The notes under the pieces were generated by a model. It had not been told where the DNA came from, did no database searches, and saw only the letters and a list, made by a program, of their open reading frames with translations. From SSF14 sp037045585 (lineage in GTDB: Bacteria > Actinomycetota > Acidimicrobiia > Acidimicrobiales > Microtrichaceae): DNA of 64,000 nt. The position numbers and the translations under genes are program-made. The stretch is taken from NCBI GenBank assembly GCA_037045585.1, contig JBAOIR010000076.1:124001-188000 (forward strand), in the 5' to 3' direction. Of this stretch, positions 56,070 through 64,000 are shown one piece after another. Within the stretch, counting starts at the first letter, position 1. Every line of letters begins with the position of its first letter.

Positions 56070-56837
56070 CTACGGCCAGATCTTCCAGGGTGCGGCACCT
56101 TGGTCCCACAGCCCCTGGAGGTAGATCTTGTCCCGAAGCGTATCCATGCACTGCCAGAACCCCTCATGGCGGTACGCATTCAGTTGGCCGGCCGACGCGA
56201 GACCCTCGAGCGGTTCACGAGCCCAGTCGACGTCTCCGGGGATGAAATCGAAGATCTCCGGCTGCAGCACGAAGAAGCCGCCGTTGATCCAGCCCTCGTG
56301 CATCTGCGGCTTCTCGTCGAAGCGGGTGACGGCGTCGCCCTCCATCCGCAGCTCACCGAACCGAGCCGTGGGGTGCACCGCTGTGACCGTCGCGTAGTTG
56401 CCGTGGTTCTGGTGGAACTTCACGAGCTCGTCGAGGTCGACGTCTGCGACACCGTCACCGTACGTGAGCATGAAGGGCTCGTCGCCGACGTACTTCTTGA
56501 TCTGGGCGATGCGCCCGCCGGTCTCGGTGTGCTGGCCGGTGTCGACGAGCGTGACCCGCCAGTCGTCGCGGACGACCTCGTGCGACTCGACGGTTCCCTG
56601 GCCGAAATCGATCGTCATGTCGGCCGACAGAGCGAGACTCTCGGAGAAGTACCGCTTGATGTACTCGCCCTTGTAGCCGAGGCAGAGCACGAAGTCGTTG
56701 TACCCGAACGTCGCGTAGTGCTTCATGATGTGCCAGAGAATCGGGCGGTGACCGATCTCGACCATCGGCTTGGGACGGACGTCCGTCTCCTCGCTCAGCC
56801 GACTGCCGACCCCGCCCGCCAGGATCACTACCTTCAT
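56070..56837 (-). CDS. rfbF: Glucose-1-phosphate cytidylyltransferase
   Basis: 255 residues. MKVVILAGGVGSRLSEETDVRPKPMVEIGHRPILWHIMKHYATFGYNDFVLCLGYKGEYIKRYF is diagnostic of RfbF, as is MLTYGDGVADVDLDELVKFHQNHG. Makes CDP-glucose, the entry point for 3,6-dideoxyhexoses and related CDP-sugars. First gene of a seven-gene minus-strand operon; GAGGAG precedes the ATG. The 194-bp gap upstream has a possible promoter but no other feature I can support. Confidence 0.93.
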   Translation of the reverse strand: MKVVILAGGVGSRLSEETDVRPKPMVEIGHRPILWHIMKHYATFGYNDFVLCLGYKGEYIKRYFSESLALSADMTIDFGQGTVESHEVVRDDWRVTLVDTGQHTETGGRIAQIKKYVGDEPFMLTYGDGVADVDLDELVKFHQNHGNYATVTAVHPTARFGELRMEGDAVTRFDEKPQMHEGWINGGFFVLQPEIFDFIPGDVDWAREPLEGLASAGQLNAYRHEGFWQCMDTLRDKIYLQGLWDQGAAPWKIWP

Positions 56838-57031
56838 CGTTCAACCGCTCCTCGCTGCGGCACCGCAGCACTCGTTTCCTGCCACGCACGGTGGCGGAAC
56901 GGTCCCACTAAGGCAAGCACTTTCTCGCCCGCCGTCGGCCACCTCCGCTCGGCTCGGTCGCTGCGCTCCCTTCTACCGCTCCGGTACCTCCGGCCATCCG
57001 ACCACCGATCCGGGGAGCTGCGACCTCGAGG

Positions 57032-59005
57032 TCAGCCGCCGGCGCGTTCGAGCGCGACGGACGCCTCGGTCCACTCGTCCATGAGCGCCAAGGAGCGGTC
57101 CTTGGCCTCCCCGAACTGTCGGCCGAGCTCCGCTGCCTTCTCGTGATCGCTGAAGACCTCGGGATCGGCCAGCTGGCGGTTGAGGTCGGCAACCTCGGTC
57201 TCGGCCGCCGCCAACGCCTTCTCGATACGAGCGACGTTCTTGCGGAGCTCCTTCACAGCCGGGCCGCCGCCCGGCTTGCGCTGCTGGCTCGACGCCGCCT
57301 GAGCCGCCTTCTTCTCCTTCTTGACCGCCGTGGCGGTCTTCTGTTGCCGCGGCGGCGGGGTCGGCGCCGCCTTGACCCCGGGACCTGCGGTGCCGCCGGA
57401 GAAGCTGGGGGACAGGACGTTCTCCTCCACTCCCGAGTGCAGCTTGACGACGCCGTTGCGAACCTCGAGCAGATCGTGAGCGACCGAACGGATCAGGTGA
57501 CGGTCGTGGGACACGAGCAGCACGGTGCCGGGGTACGCGCTGAGCGCATCCTCGAGCACGTCGCAGCTCGGCAGGTCGAGGTGGTTGGTCGGCTCGTCGA
57601 GGACGAGGAGGTTCACCGGGTTGGCCATGCAGACCGCGAGCGCCAGGCGGGTGCGTTCCCCACCGCTCAGGTCGCCGATGCGTCGATCAGCGGCTTCGCC
57701 CGAGAACCCGAACGATCCGAGCACCGTGCGAAGGTTGCGGCCCTTCGGCTGGTTGTCGGTGCCGACGCGGGCAGCGAACTCCATGGCGACCGTCTGCGAC
57801 AGGTCGAGCGACTCGACCTGGTGCTGCGCGAAGTAGGCCACATCGACGTTGTTGCCGATGGTGCACGTGCCCGACATCGGCTCGAGGTTGCCCAACAGGA
57901 GCTTGAGCAGCGTCGACTTGCCGGCGCCGTTCGGACCGACGAGTGAGAGCTTGTCGCCGCGTTCCACGACGAGGTTCACGCCGGTCAACACGGGTTCGCC
58001 GTCGTAGCCGACGCTCACGTCGGTCATCTCGACCACGGTGCGGGCGCTGCGCCGCGGCTCGGGAAATCCGAACTTGGCAACAATCGCCTTCTGATCCGGG
58101 ACCTGGATCTTCTCGAGCTTCTCGAGCGTCTTGATGCGGCTCTGCACCTGCCGGGCCTTGGTGGCCTTGTAGCGGAACCGCTCGATGAACTGGTTGGCGC
58201 GATCCAGTTCACGCTGCTGTTGGTTGGCCTGCGCCAACACGCTGGCGAGGCGTTCCTCGCGTTGCACGATGAACTCCGCGAAACCACCGACGTACTCGGT
58301 CGCAGTACCTCCCGCGACCTCGACGACACGTTCGGCGACGGCGTCGATGAAATCACGATCGTGGCTCACGAACAGGATGGCGCCCTCGTAGGCGGCCAAT
58401 TGGGATTCGAGCCAGCCGATGGTGTCGGTATCGAGGTGGTTGGTGGGCTCATCGAGCACCAGCACATCGGGGCGGGCCAGCATCAGTCGAGCCAGCGCCG
58501 CCCGCATCTGCCAGCCGCCGGACAGTTCGGTGAACGGACGGTCGGTGTCGGTCTCGGAGAACCCGAGGCCGGAGAGCACCCGCCGCGCCTCCGATTCGAG
58601 GGAGTAGCCGCCGAGCTGCTCGAACTGCGACTGAGCGTTGCCGTAGGCCTCGAGCACCTGGTCGTGTTCGGGCCCGGTCGTCGAGGCGATCGCGTCCATC
58701 AGGTCGTCGAGCTTCCGACCCAGTGCCAGGATGTGATCGGCACCCGACATCACCTCGTCGAGCACCGTCCCACTGCGGTCGACGAGCAGCTCTTGAGGGA
58801 GGTACCCGACACGAAGGTCCTTCGAGCGATGGACCTCACCGCTGTCGGCATCCTGCTCCCCCACCACGATCTCGAGCAGCGTCGTCTTGCCGACGCCGTT
58901 GCCCCCGACGAGCGCGATGCGGCGGCCCGGGAGCAGGCGGAAGGTCACGTCCCGGAAGAGTGTGCGTGGCCCATGGGCCTTGGAGAGTCCGGAAACCGTG
59001 ATCAC
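57032..59005 (-). CDS. ABC-F family ATPase
   Basis: 657 residues with two ABC domains and no membrane segment. Walker A motifs are GGNGVGKTTL and GPNGAGKSTL; signatures LSGGWQMRAALARL and LSGGERTRLALAV; Walker B LVLDEPTNHLD twice. A linker between the domains (ELDRANQFIERFRYKATKARQVQSRIKTLEKLEKI) is the P-site tRNA-interaction motif. The Lys/Ala-rich C-terminal coiled coil resembles Uup. Likely ribosome-associated. GTG at 59005 with -10 TAACCT 9 bases upstream. Confidence 0.92.
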   Translation of the reverse strand: MITVSGLSKAHGPRTLFRDVTFRLLPGRRIALVGGNGVGKTTLLEIVVGEQDADSGEVHRSKDLRVGYLPQELLVDRSGTVLDEVMSGADHILALGRKLDDLMDAIASTTGPEHDQVLEAYGNAQSQFEQLGGYSLESEARRVLSGLGFSETDTDRPFTELSGGWQMRAALARLMLARPDVLVLDEPTNHLDTDTIGWLESQLAAYEGAILFVSHDRDFIDAVAERVVEVAGGTATEYVGGFAEFIVQREERLASVLAQANQQQRELDRANQFIERFRYKATKARQVQSRIKTLEKLEKIQVPDQKAIVAKFGFPEPRRSARTVVEMTDVSVGYDGEPVLTGVNLVVERGDKLSLVGPNGAGKSTLLKLLLGNLEPMSGTCTIGNNVDVAYFAQHQVESLDLSQTVAMEFAARVGTDNQPKGRNLRTVLGSFGFSGEAADRRIGDLSGGERTRLALAVCMANPVNLLVLDEPTNHLDLPSCDVLEDALSAYPGTVLLVSHDRHLIRSVAHDLLEVRNGVVKLHSGVEENVLSPSFSGGTAGPGVKAAPTPPPRQQKTATAVKKEKKAAQAASSQQRKPGGGPAVKELRKNVARIEKALAAAETEVADLNRQLADPEVFSDHEKAAELGRQFGEAKDRSLALMDEWTEASVALERAGG

Positions 59006-59014
59006 GGGTGTGAC

Positions 59015-59020
59015 AGGTTA
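59015..59020 (-). promoter_or_regulatory. Near-leaderless -10 element (TAACCT) of ABC-F gene
   Basis: On the minus strand TAACCT fits TAnnnT and ends 9 bases before the GTG at 59005. Confidence 0.4.
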
Positions 59021-59044
59021 CTGGCTCGCCGCGACACACCGTTT

Positions 59045-59086
59045 TGCCCTGCAGATCGATCGGAATGCCGACTGAACTGCGGGGCA
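59045..59086. terminator. Hairpin between ATP-grasp and ABC-F genes
   Basis: TGCCCTGCAG and CTGCGGGGCA pair over 10 bp with one G-U and a 22-base loop. It lies just after the ATP-grasp stop on the minus strand; no U-tract, so efficiency is unclear. Confidence 0.4.
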
Positions 59087-59099
59087 GAACACCCCGGGT

Positions 59100-60170
59100 T
59101 CAGAGGCCCCAGGCGGCGACGAGGAGGCGGTGCTGTTCGAACACCAGGTCGGCGAACGCCGCGGTGTAGTTGCCGGCACCGGTGATCTGCGCCTTGAACT
59201 CGGCGTACGGGCGATCGGCGAACTCCGCGGTGGGCGGAGGATTGGGCGTGTAGGCCGGGCTGACCTCGAGGAAGTACGGCTCGGTGTCGAGATCGTCGCC
59301 GTCCCAGCACACGTCGAACGCCCCGTTGCGGAGACCGAGCGCATCCATCGCTCCGACGATCGTGGACCGCCACCGCTCGGGGAACGTCACGAAGTCGACC
59401 CCGCTGCCCTTGCGGGTGGTCGTCGGCATCCACTCGTCGGAGAGGTTGATCCGCCAGTAGTGGTGGACGATCTCTCCGCCGATCATCGTGACCCGCAGGT
59501 CGCGGCGCATGTCGAGCAGGCGTTGCACCAGCAGCTCGTAGGCGCCCTCGCCGGCCAGCTTCGACCGCAGAGCGGCCAGCTCCGTCGCGGACCCGACCTT
59601 GTGGACGCCCTGGGAGTTGTTGCTGTGCGGCTCCTTCACGAGCAGCGGGAACTCGAACCCGGCCGCAGCGATCGCCGCGTCGACATCGGTGTCGCGTTCG
59701 ACCACGATCGTCTCCGGCGACCTGATGCCGAGCTCGTCGAACCGGCGGTGCATGACCACCTTGTTCTCCCACAGCTCGGCCTCGTCGGCGGAGGGGAACA
59801 GCGTGTTGCCCTGCGCCTCGAGTTGGCGCAGCGTCGTCATGAGCGATGCCGAGTAGTTGAGCGACCGGTTCGGGTTGAACGCGTCGATCGAGTACACGAT
59901 CGTCGAGTTCGTGATCGACCCGATGGCTGGGCCGCTCACGATGCGGAACTCGCGACCGGTCTCGACCAGCGCGTTGAGGAGCGCGGTGTCCTTCAGCACC
60001 AGGTCACCCGCTCCCACGTAGCCGAGCCACGACTCGGGGTAGCGGTGGTGGGCCCAGAACACCAGGTCGGCCGACGACGAGCGGCTCCGGCGGAGGCCAC
60101 CGACGGGGAACCGCCGAGCCACCTCGGCGAGCAGCGCGACCCGCTTCTTGATCTTGGACGAGACCGACAT
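59100..60170 (-). CDS. ATP-grasp enzyme (RimK-like)
   Basis: 356 residues. The ATP-grasp core is visible: a Lys-containing FPLLVKEPHSNNSQGVHKV loop, LLVQRLLDMRRDLRVTMIGGEIVHHYWRINL, and the metal-binding end GAFDVCWDGDDLDTEPYFLEVSPAYTPNPPP. The N-terminal preATP-grasp domain starts after a basic helix. Forms an amide or thioester-type bond; substrate unknown. A TACCGT -10 lies 8 bases upstream of the ATG, so the message is probably leaderless. Confidence 0.82.
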   Translation of the reverse strand: MSVSSKIKKRVALLAEVARRFPVGGLRRSRSSSADLVFWAHHRYPESWLGYVGAGDLVLKDTALLNALVETGREFRIVSGPAIGSITNSTIVYSIDAFNPNRSLNYSASLMTTLRQLEAQGNTLFPSADEAELWENKVVMHRRFDELGIRSPETIVVERDTDVDAAIAAAGFEFPLLVKEPHSNNSQGVHKVGSATELAALRSKLAGEGAYELLVQRLLDMRRDLRVTMIGGEIVHHYWRINLSDEWMPTTTRKGSGVDFVTFPERWRSTIVGAMDALGLRNGAFDVCWDGDDLDTEPYFLEVSPAYTPNPPPTAEFADRPYAEFKAQITGAGNYTAAFADLVFEQHRLLVAAWGL

Positions 60171-60178
60171 CGGCGCTC

Positions 60179-60184
60179 ACGGTA
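60179..60184 (-). promoter_or_regulatory. Leaderless -10 element (TACCGT) of ATP-grasp gene
   Basis: On the minus strand TACCGT fits TAnnnT and ends 8 bases before the ATG at 60170; no ribosome-binding site. Confidence 0.45.
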
Positions 60185-60297
60185 GCGGGTCGGACGCTGC
60201 GAACCGCCCGAGCGGACCGGGCGCATCCTCCCAAGGATCCGATCGACGTTCCCGTCTAGATTTCCAGGGGTCCTCCCCCGACGTTCGAGCAGTCCCC

Positions 60298-61548
60298 ATG
60301 ATCGACGCCCTCACAACTGATCGATCCGGCCGCGTGTCGGCTCAGTGGCGGACGTTCCGCGCCTACTGGCTGGGCCTCACCGTCTCGACGATCGGCGATT
60401 CGTTCACGCTGGTCGCCCTGCCGATCGCGGCGTACACGATCAACCGATCGTCGGTGCTCGTCGGCTTCGTCGACATGATGGAGATCCTGTCCGGCGTGCT
60501 GCTCGGGTCGTTCCTCGGGATCGTGGCAGACCGGTCCGATTCACGCACGGTGATGTTCTGGTCCGACGCGACCGCGCCACCATGCTCCTCGCCCTCTCCG
60601 TCATGGCGTACTCCGACAGCTGGAACGAGTGGACGATCCTGGCGCTGGCCTTCTGTCTGGGCCGTGTTGCGCGCCTTCCACGACGGCGCCGAGAGCTCGA
60701 TGTTGGCCACGATCATCCCGCCGTCCCGGGAGATGCAGGCGTTCGCCCGGATCAGCTCGGCGGAGTCCATCTCCCGGCTCATCGGCCCGTTCATCGGGGG
60801 CATCACGCTCGAGGTGGGGCTGTGGGTGGCGTTCGGGGTCGATGCGATGACCTTCGTCGTCGCCTCGATCATCGTCCTGACGCTGCCCCGCCAGCGGCAA
60901 CCCGCCTCCGAGGTCCACCGCGACGACCGGCGATCGATGCGGGCCGAGTTCGCCGAGGCGGTGGCCGCGATGCGGGCCCGACCCACCTACCTGGCGCTCG
61001 TGGGAGTGGGGGCGTTCGGCAACTTGGCCGGCCTGACCATGGCCGGCCTGTTCGTGCCCTTCGCGACCGACATCCTGCGACTCCGGTCGGTCGGCCTCGG
61101 GTTCGGTCTGTTGCTCGCCGTCGCCGGCCTCGGCGGTCTGGCCGCCAACTGGGTCGCGAATCGCCAGGCGAGCCATGACCCTCGCACCGCCGGGTTGTCG
61201 ATGGCCGTCGTCGCCGCCTTCGTGCTGCTCGCCGGGGCGCTCCCCTCGATCATCACCTCGGTGCTCGCGATGTTCGCGATGGGGGGCGGCATCGCCTACT
61301 ACCAGTCGAACTACGCGGCCTACCGCCAGGACGTCTTCGCTCCGGAGCTGCTCGGGCGCGTGTCGATGGTGACCCGAACGATCTTCTACCTGACGATGAC
61401 CGTCGGCTTCGCGACCGGCGGGTTCATCGCCGACGGCCTGGGTCCGGACCGGCTGTTCATCATCTTCGGAGCGATCGCGCTCGTCGGCGTGATGGGAGTC
61501 GGGTTCATCCCGCTCGAGATCGACCCCGAAACCGGTCAGACGATCTGA
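60298..61548 (+). CDS. MFS transporter (two compensating frame breaks at ~60570 and ~60662)
   Basis: About 416 residues with 12 predicted segments. FRAYWLGLTVSTIGDSFTLVALPIAAYTINRSS is the typical start of MFS_3 (enterobactin exporter-like) proteins. Between 60570 and 60662 the hydrophobic sense (ATMLLALSVMAYSDSWNEWTILALAFCLG) lies in another frame; one missing and one extra base (GGG run near 60661) explain it. The end overlaps the convergent GGDEF-EAL gene by 13 bp. Substrate unknown. Confidence 0.82.
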   Translation: MIDALTTDRSGRVSAQWRTFRAYWLGLTVSTIGDSFTLVALPIAAYTINRSSVLVGFVDMMEILSGVLLGSFLGIVADRSDSRTVMFWSDATAPPCSSPSPSWRTPTAGTSGRSWRWPSVWAVLRAFHDGAESSMLATIIPPSREMQAFARISSAESISRLIGPFIGGITLEVGLWVAFGVDAMTFVVASIIVLTLPRQRQPASEVHRDDRRSMRAEFAEAVAAMRARPTYLALVGVGAFGNLAGLTMAGLFVPFATDILRLRSVGLGFGLLLAVAGLGGLAANWVANRQASHDPRTAGLSMAVVAAFVLLAGALPSIITSVLAMFAMGGGIAYYQSNYAAYRQDVFAPELLGRVSMVTRTIFYLTMTVGFATGGFIADGLGPDRLFIIFGAIALVGVMGVGFIPLEIDPETGQTI

Positions 61549-64000
61549 GCGGTGGCGAACTTCGGGTCGTACCCGGGTTCGCGGCGCTGGCGCTCCCGGT
61601 CCCGGAGCCACCGCAGCGTCTGATCGGCGCTCATCGGCCGGGCGAGATAGAAGCCCTGCACCGAGTCGCAGCCGAGCTCGATCAGCTTGTCGAGCGTCTG
61701 CTGGTCCTCGACCCCCTCGGCGATGACCTCCAGCCCGAGGTTGTGACCCAGCTCGGTCACCGACTTCACGATCGCAGCGTCGTCGTGGTCCTCGCTCACG
61801 TAGGTCACGAACGAGCGGTCGACCTTGAGCTGACCGACGGGCATGCGCTTCAGCTGAGCGAGCGACGAGTAGCCCATGCCGAAGTCGTCGATACTCAGAC
61901 GGATGCCCCGGTCGTGGAGCCGACCGAGCACCGCGAGGGCGTGCTCGGGGTCCGCCATGATCGTCCCCTCGGTCACCTCCAACGTGAGGCAGTCCGGGCC
62001 GAGCCCGGCGAGGTCGAGCTGCCGCGTGACCCGATCGACCAGGCGCTCGTCGGACAGGCAGCGCACCGACAGGTTCACGGCGACGTGCAGGTCGAACCCA
62101 TGACTCCGCCACTGACGGATCCGCTCGAGGCTCTGTTCCAACATGAGATAGGTGAGGTCGCGAATGAGACCGCTCTGCTCGGCGATGGGGATGAACTGGT
62201 CGGGCACGATGTTGCCGTGCTCACGGTGGGTCCACCGGGCGAGGGCCTCGACCGAGATGACGTCACCGGTGACCAGGTCGATCTCCGGCTGGAAGTACGC
62301 CTCGATCTCGCCGCGTTCGACGGCGTGCCGGAGGTCAGCCGCGAGCGACAGGCGCTTGGGGCTGTACGGGTCATCGGTGCGGTCGTAGAACACGGTGCCG
62401 AGGTGCTGGCGCTTCGCGATGTACATCGCGACGTCGGCCTGCCGCAGCATGGTCGACCCGTCGACGGCAGGGCCGTCGGGATCGGTGACGGAGATGCCGA
62501 CGCTCGCGGTGATGTCGACACGCACGTCGGCGATCTCCATCGACTCCTCGATGACGGCTTTCACGTCGGCTGCGATCTTCGCGACTGCCTCGACGCCGCC
62601 GTTGGTGACCATGAGGACGGCGAACTCGTCACCACCGAGGCGCGACACCACGAGATCGCGGTCGGAAGCGAGGACGTCCAACCGCCGGGCGAGTTCTGCC
62701 AACAACTCGTCGCCGTGGTGGTGACCGAGCGTGTCGTTCACTTCCTTGAAGTGGTCGATGTCGATCAACGCGACCGCGACGACGTCGGAACCGGTGCGGT
62801 CGGCGAGGGCCCGACGGGTCTGCAGGTCGAACATCACACGGTTCGGCAGCGTGGTGAGCGCGTCGTGCAGCGCTTCGTGTTCCCGCTGGGCGACCTCGTC
62901 ACGGAGTTGATCGACGAGTTGGGAGTTCTGCAGCGCAACGCTTGCATGGTTCACGAACATCTCGAAGAGGCGCCGGTCGGCCTCGGAGAACGTGACCCCG
63001 CGGTCCGTCGCAACGCGAAGGACGGCGAGCGGGCCGGCCGACCCCTGCAGCGTCGCCTGGAGCGTTCGCTGATCATTGGACTCGACGCTGCCGAACCGGT
63101 CGGTGTCACCGTCGGAGTCACCAGCGGGCGACAACAGCGCGAGCGTCTCCGGCGAGATGCCGCCACCGTCGTCGGGGTCGAGCGCCCGCACGCCCTCGGT
63201 GCGGGTGGCACGGAAGCGCCTCGCATCGTCACCGTCGGACAGCGACACCGTGAGCTCCGCCACCTCGGCCCCGAGCAGATCGAGCGCCTGGTCGAGCATG
63301 CCGCGGATCGAGCCTTCCTGGGCCCGCACGAGGTCGAGGGTCTGGGTGGACTCGTAGAGGCGGTTCAGCCCCTCGTGGTGGTTGAGCAGGGAGATGTAGT
63401 TGCGGTAGACGACCACCAGGACGACGGCGAGTGCGCCCACGAGCCATGCGAGGCGAGCGTCCGCGACCACGAGGCGCAGCGCGAGGAACGTCAAGGTCGC
63501 ATTGATCGCAGCGACGGCCACCATCACGATGCCCGAGGACAACGAGCTGCGATCGGGCCGCGTGCCCCGGAACCATCCCAGCAGCGCGACACGTGGAACG
63601 AACAGGCCACGGCGGCGGCCATCATCGCCAGCGCTGCGCCGAACCATGCCGACAACGTGATGGTTCCCGACTCGGGCGCGAGCGTGTGGAAGATCACGAG
63701 GATCACACCGCAGTCGAGGGCGAATCCGGAGACGTTGAACAGCAGGATCGACGGGCGGTAGCCCAACGCTGTGAGCGCGATCACTCCTCCGATCAGGTTG
63801 GCGAGAAGGAGGTCTCGTCCCGACAACGAGAACAATCCGATGACGAAGGGGATCTCGACCAGCGTTGCGAAGACGACGGATCGCTTGATCCTGAATCGGA
63901 GTTCGATTCCGTCGCACAGCGCGAACGGGAGCACCATGACCCACCAGGGCACCGCGAGGTTCGGCATGAGCGCGCCGCGCCCGCCGATTGCCAGGGGATA
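61536..64000 (-). CDS. Membrane GAF-GGDEF-EAL cyclic-di-GMP protein (5' end outside window; one frameshift near 63600)
   Basis: The frame is open to the right edge, so the start may lie beyond it. The N-terminal part has about six to seven membrane segments (PWWVMVLPFALCDGIEL onward), broken near 63600. Then a GAF-like domain (ESTQTLDLVRAQEGSIRGMLDQALDLLGAEVAELTVSL), a diguanylate cyclase domain with intact VVSRLGGDEFAVLM, and a phosphodiesterase domain with ISVEALARW, LSIDDFGMGYSSL and EVIAEGVE. Both active-site motifs look intact, so it may make or break c-di-GMP. Could link membrane or small-molecule sensing to motility and glycan output. Confidence 0.88.
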   Translation of the reverse strand, partial: SPGNRRARRAHAEPRGALVGHGAPVRAVRRNRTPIQDQAIRRLRNAGRDPLRHRIVLVVGTRPPSRQPDRRSDRAHSVGLPPVDPAVQRLRIRPRLRCDPRDLPHARARVGNHHVVGMVRRSAGDDGRRRGLFVPRVALLGWFRGTRPDRSSLSSGIVMVAVAAINATLTFLALRLVVADARLAWLVGALAVVLVVVYRNYISLLNHHEGLNRLYESTQTLDLVRAQEGSIRGMLDQALDLLGAEVAELTVSLSDGDDARRFRATRTEGVRALDPDDGGGISPETLALLSPAGDSDGDTDRFGSVESNDQRTLQATLQGSAGPLAVLRVATDRGVTFSEADRRLFEMFVNHASVALQNSQLVDQLRDEVAQREHEALHDALTTLPNRVMFDLQTRRALADRTGSDVVAVALIDIDHFKEVNDTLGHHHGDELLAELARRLDVLASDRDLVVSRLGGDEFAVLMVTNGGVEAVAKIAADVKAVIEESMEIADVRVDITASVGISVTDPDGPAVDGSTMLRQADVAMYIAKRQHLGTVFYDRTDDPYSPKRLSLAADLRHAVERGEIEAYFQPEIDLVTGDVISVEALARWTHREHGNIVPDQFIPIAEQSGLIRDLTYLMLEQSLERIRQWRSHGFDLHVAVNLSVRCLSDERLVDRVTRQLDLAGLGPDCLTLEVTEGTIMADPEHALAVLGRLHDRGIRLSIDDFGMGYSSLAQLKRMPVGQLKVDRSFVTYVSEDHDDAAIVKSVTELGHNLGLEVIAEGVEDQQTLDKLIELGCDSVQGFYLARPMSADQTLRWLRDRERQRREPGYDPKFATAQIV

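Noticed and set aside
59136..59150. GTTCGAAC as a second SOS box
   Set aside because: Inside the ATP-grasp coding region and with the half-sites in the wrong order and spacing for LexA.
1..64000. tRNA, rRNA, CRISPR arrays, prophage or insertion sequences
   Set aside because: Looked through all gaps (largest about 200 bp) and saw no cloverleaf, spacer array, transposase, integrase or flanking repeats.

Overview
The window is a GC-rich, gene-dense chromosomal segment with many GTG starts, 4-bp start/stop overlaps and no rRNA, tRNA, CRISPR array or insertion sequence that I can see. The gene content (FlbD-type motor locus, S26B signal peptidase fused to DUF5305, leaderless TAnnnT promoters, a CGAAC-N4-GTTCG SOS box) points to a flagellated actinobacterium, most likely class Acidimicrobiia (Ilumatobacter-like). 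The taxon is an inference from style, not from a marker gene.

Bases 1-15241 (all +) are a flagellar operon: fliF (3' end), fliG, fliH, fliI, fliJ, a NlpC/P60-transglycosylase fusion, fliK, flgD, flgE, flbD, motA, motB, fliL, fliM, fliN, fliO, fliP, fliQ. It encodes M-ring and switch, export ATPase and gate subunits, hook and hook cap, wall hydrolase and stator. A sigma-28-like promoter lies before fliM. The run stops at fliQ; fliR, flhB and flhA are not here.

15.3-24 kb: leaderless pyrophosphatase, membrane spermidine-synthase-like protein, SOS-box-controlled AlkB-like dioxygenase, a small secreted protein with a strong terminator, a SipW-type signal peptidase/DUF5305 fusion, an SDR divergent from a conserved unknown across a palindromic operator, and a dienelactone hydrolase. 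24-36.9 kb: degenerate sulfotransferase-like protein, MFS transporter, superoxide dismutase, Ser/Thr-rich anchored protein, ArsC-like reductase, wHTH-AAA ATPase, an ABC ATPase/FtsX pair behind a 24-bp palindrome, a RibD-like reductase, a NarL-type two-component pair and a zinc-ribbon membrane protein.

37-56.8 kb is mostly carbohydrate work: GH38 mannosidase, flippase, GH9 lipoprotein, O-antigen ligase-like protein, several glycosyltransferases, and a minus-strand operon starting with glucose-1-phosphate cytidylyltransferase, then epimerase, RmlC-like epimerase, SAF-domain oxidoreductase and three glycosyltransferases. A LysR regulator with a divergent small ORF and a PhyH dioxygenase sit inside it. 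The right end has an ABC-F ATPase, an ATP-grasp enzyme, an MFS protein and a GAF-GGDEF-EAL protein that runs off the edge.

About 19 frame breaks interrupt otherwise well-conserved proteins (flagellar genes, superoxide dismutase, mannosidase and others). Most look like single-base sequence errors. One, a third copy of a 7-bp tandem repeat in a histidine kinase, looks like a genuine slippage event. Coordinates of broken genes below span all frames.
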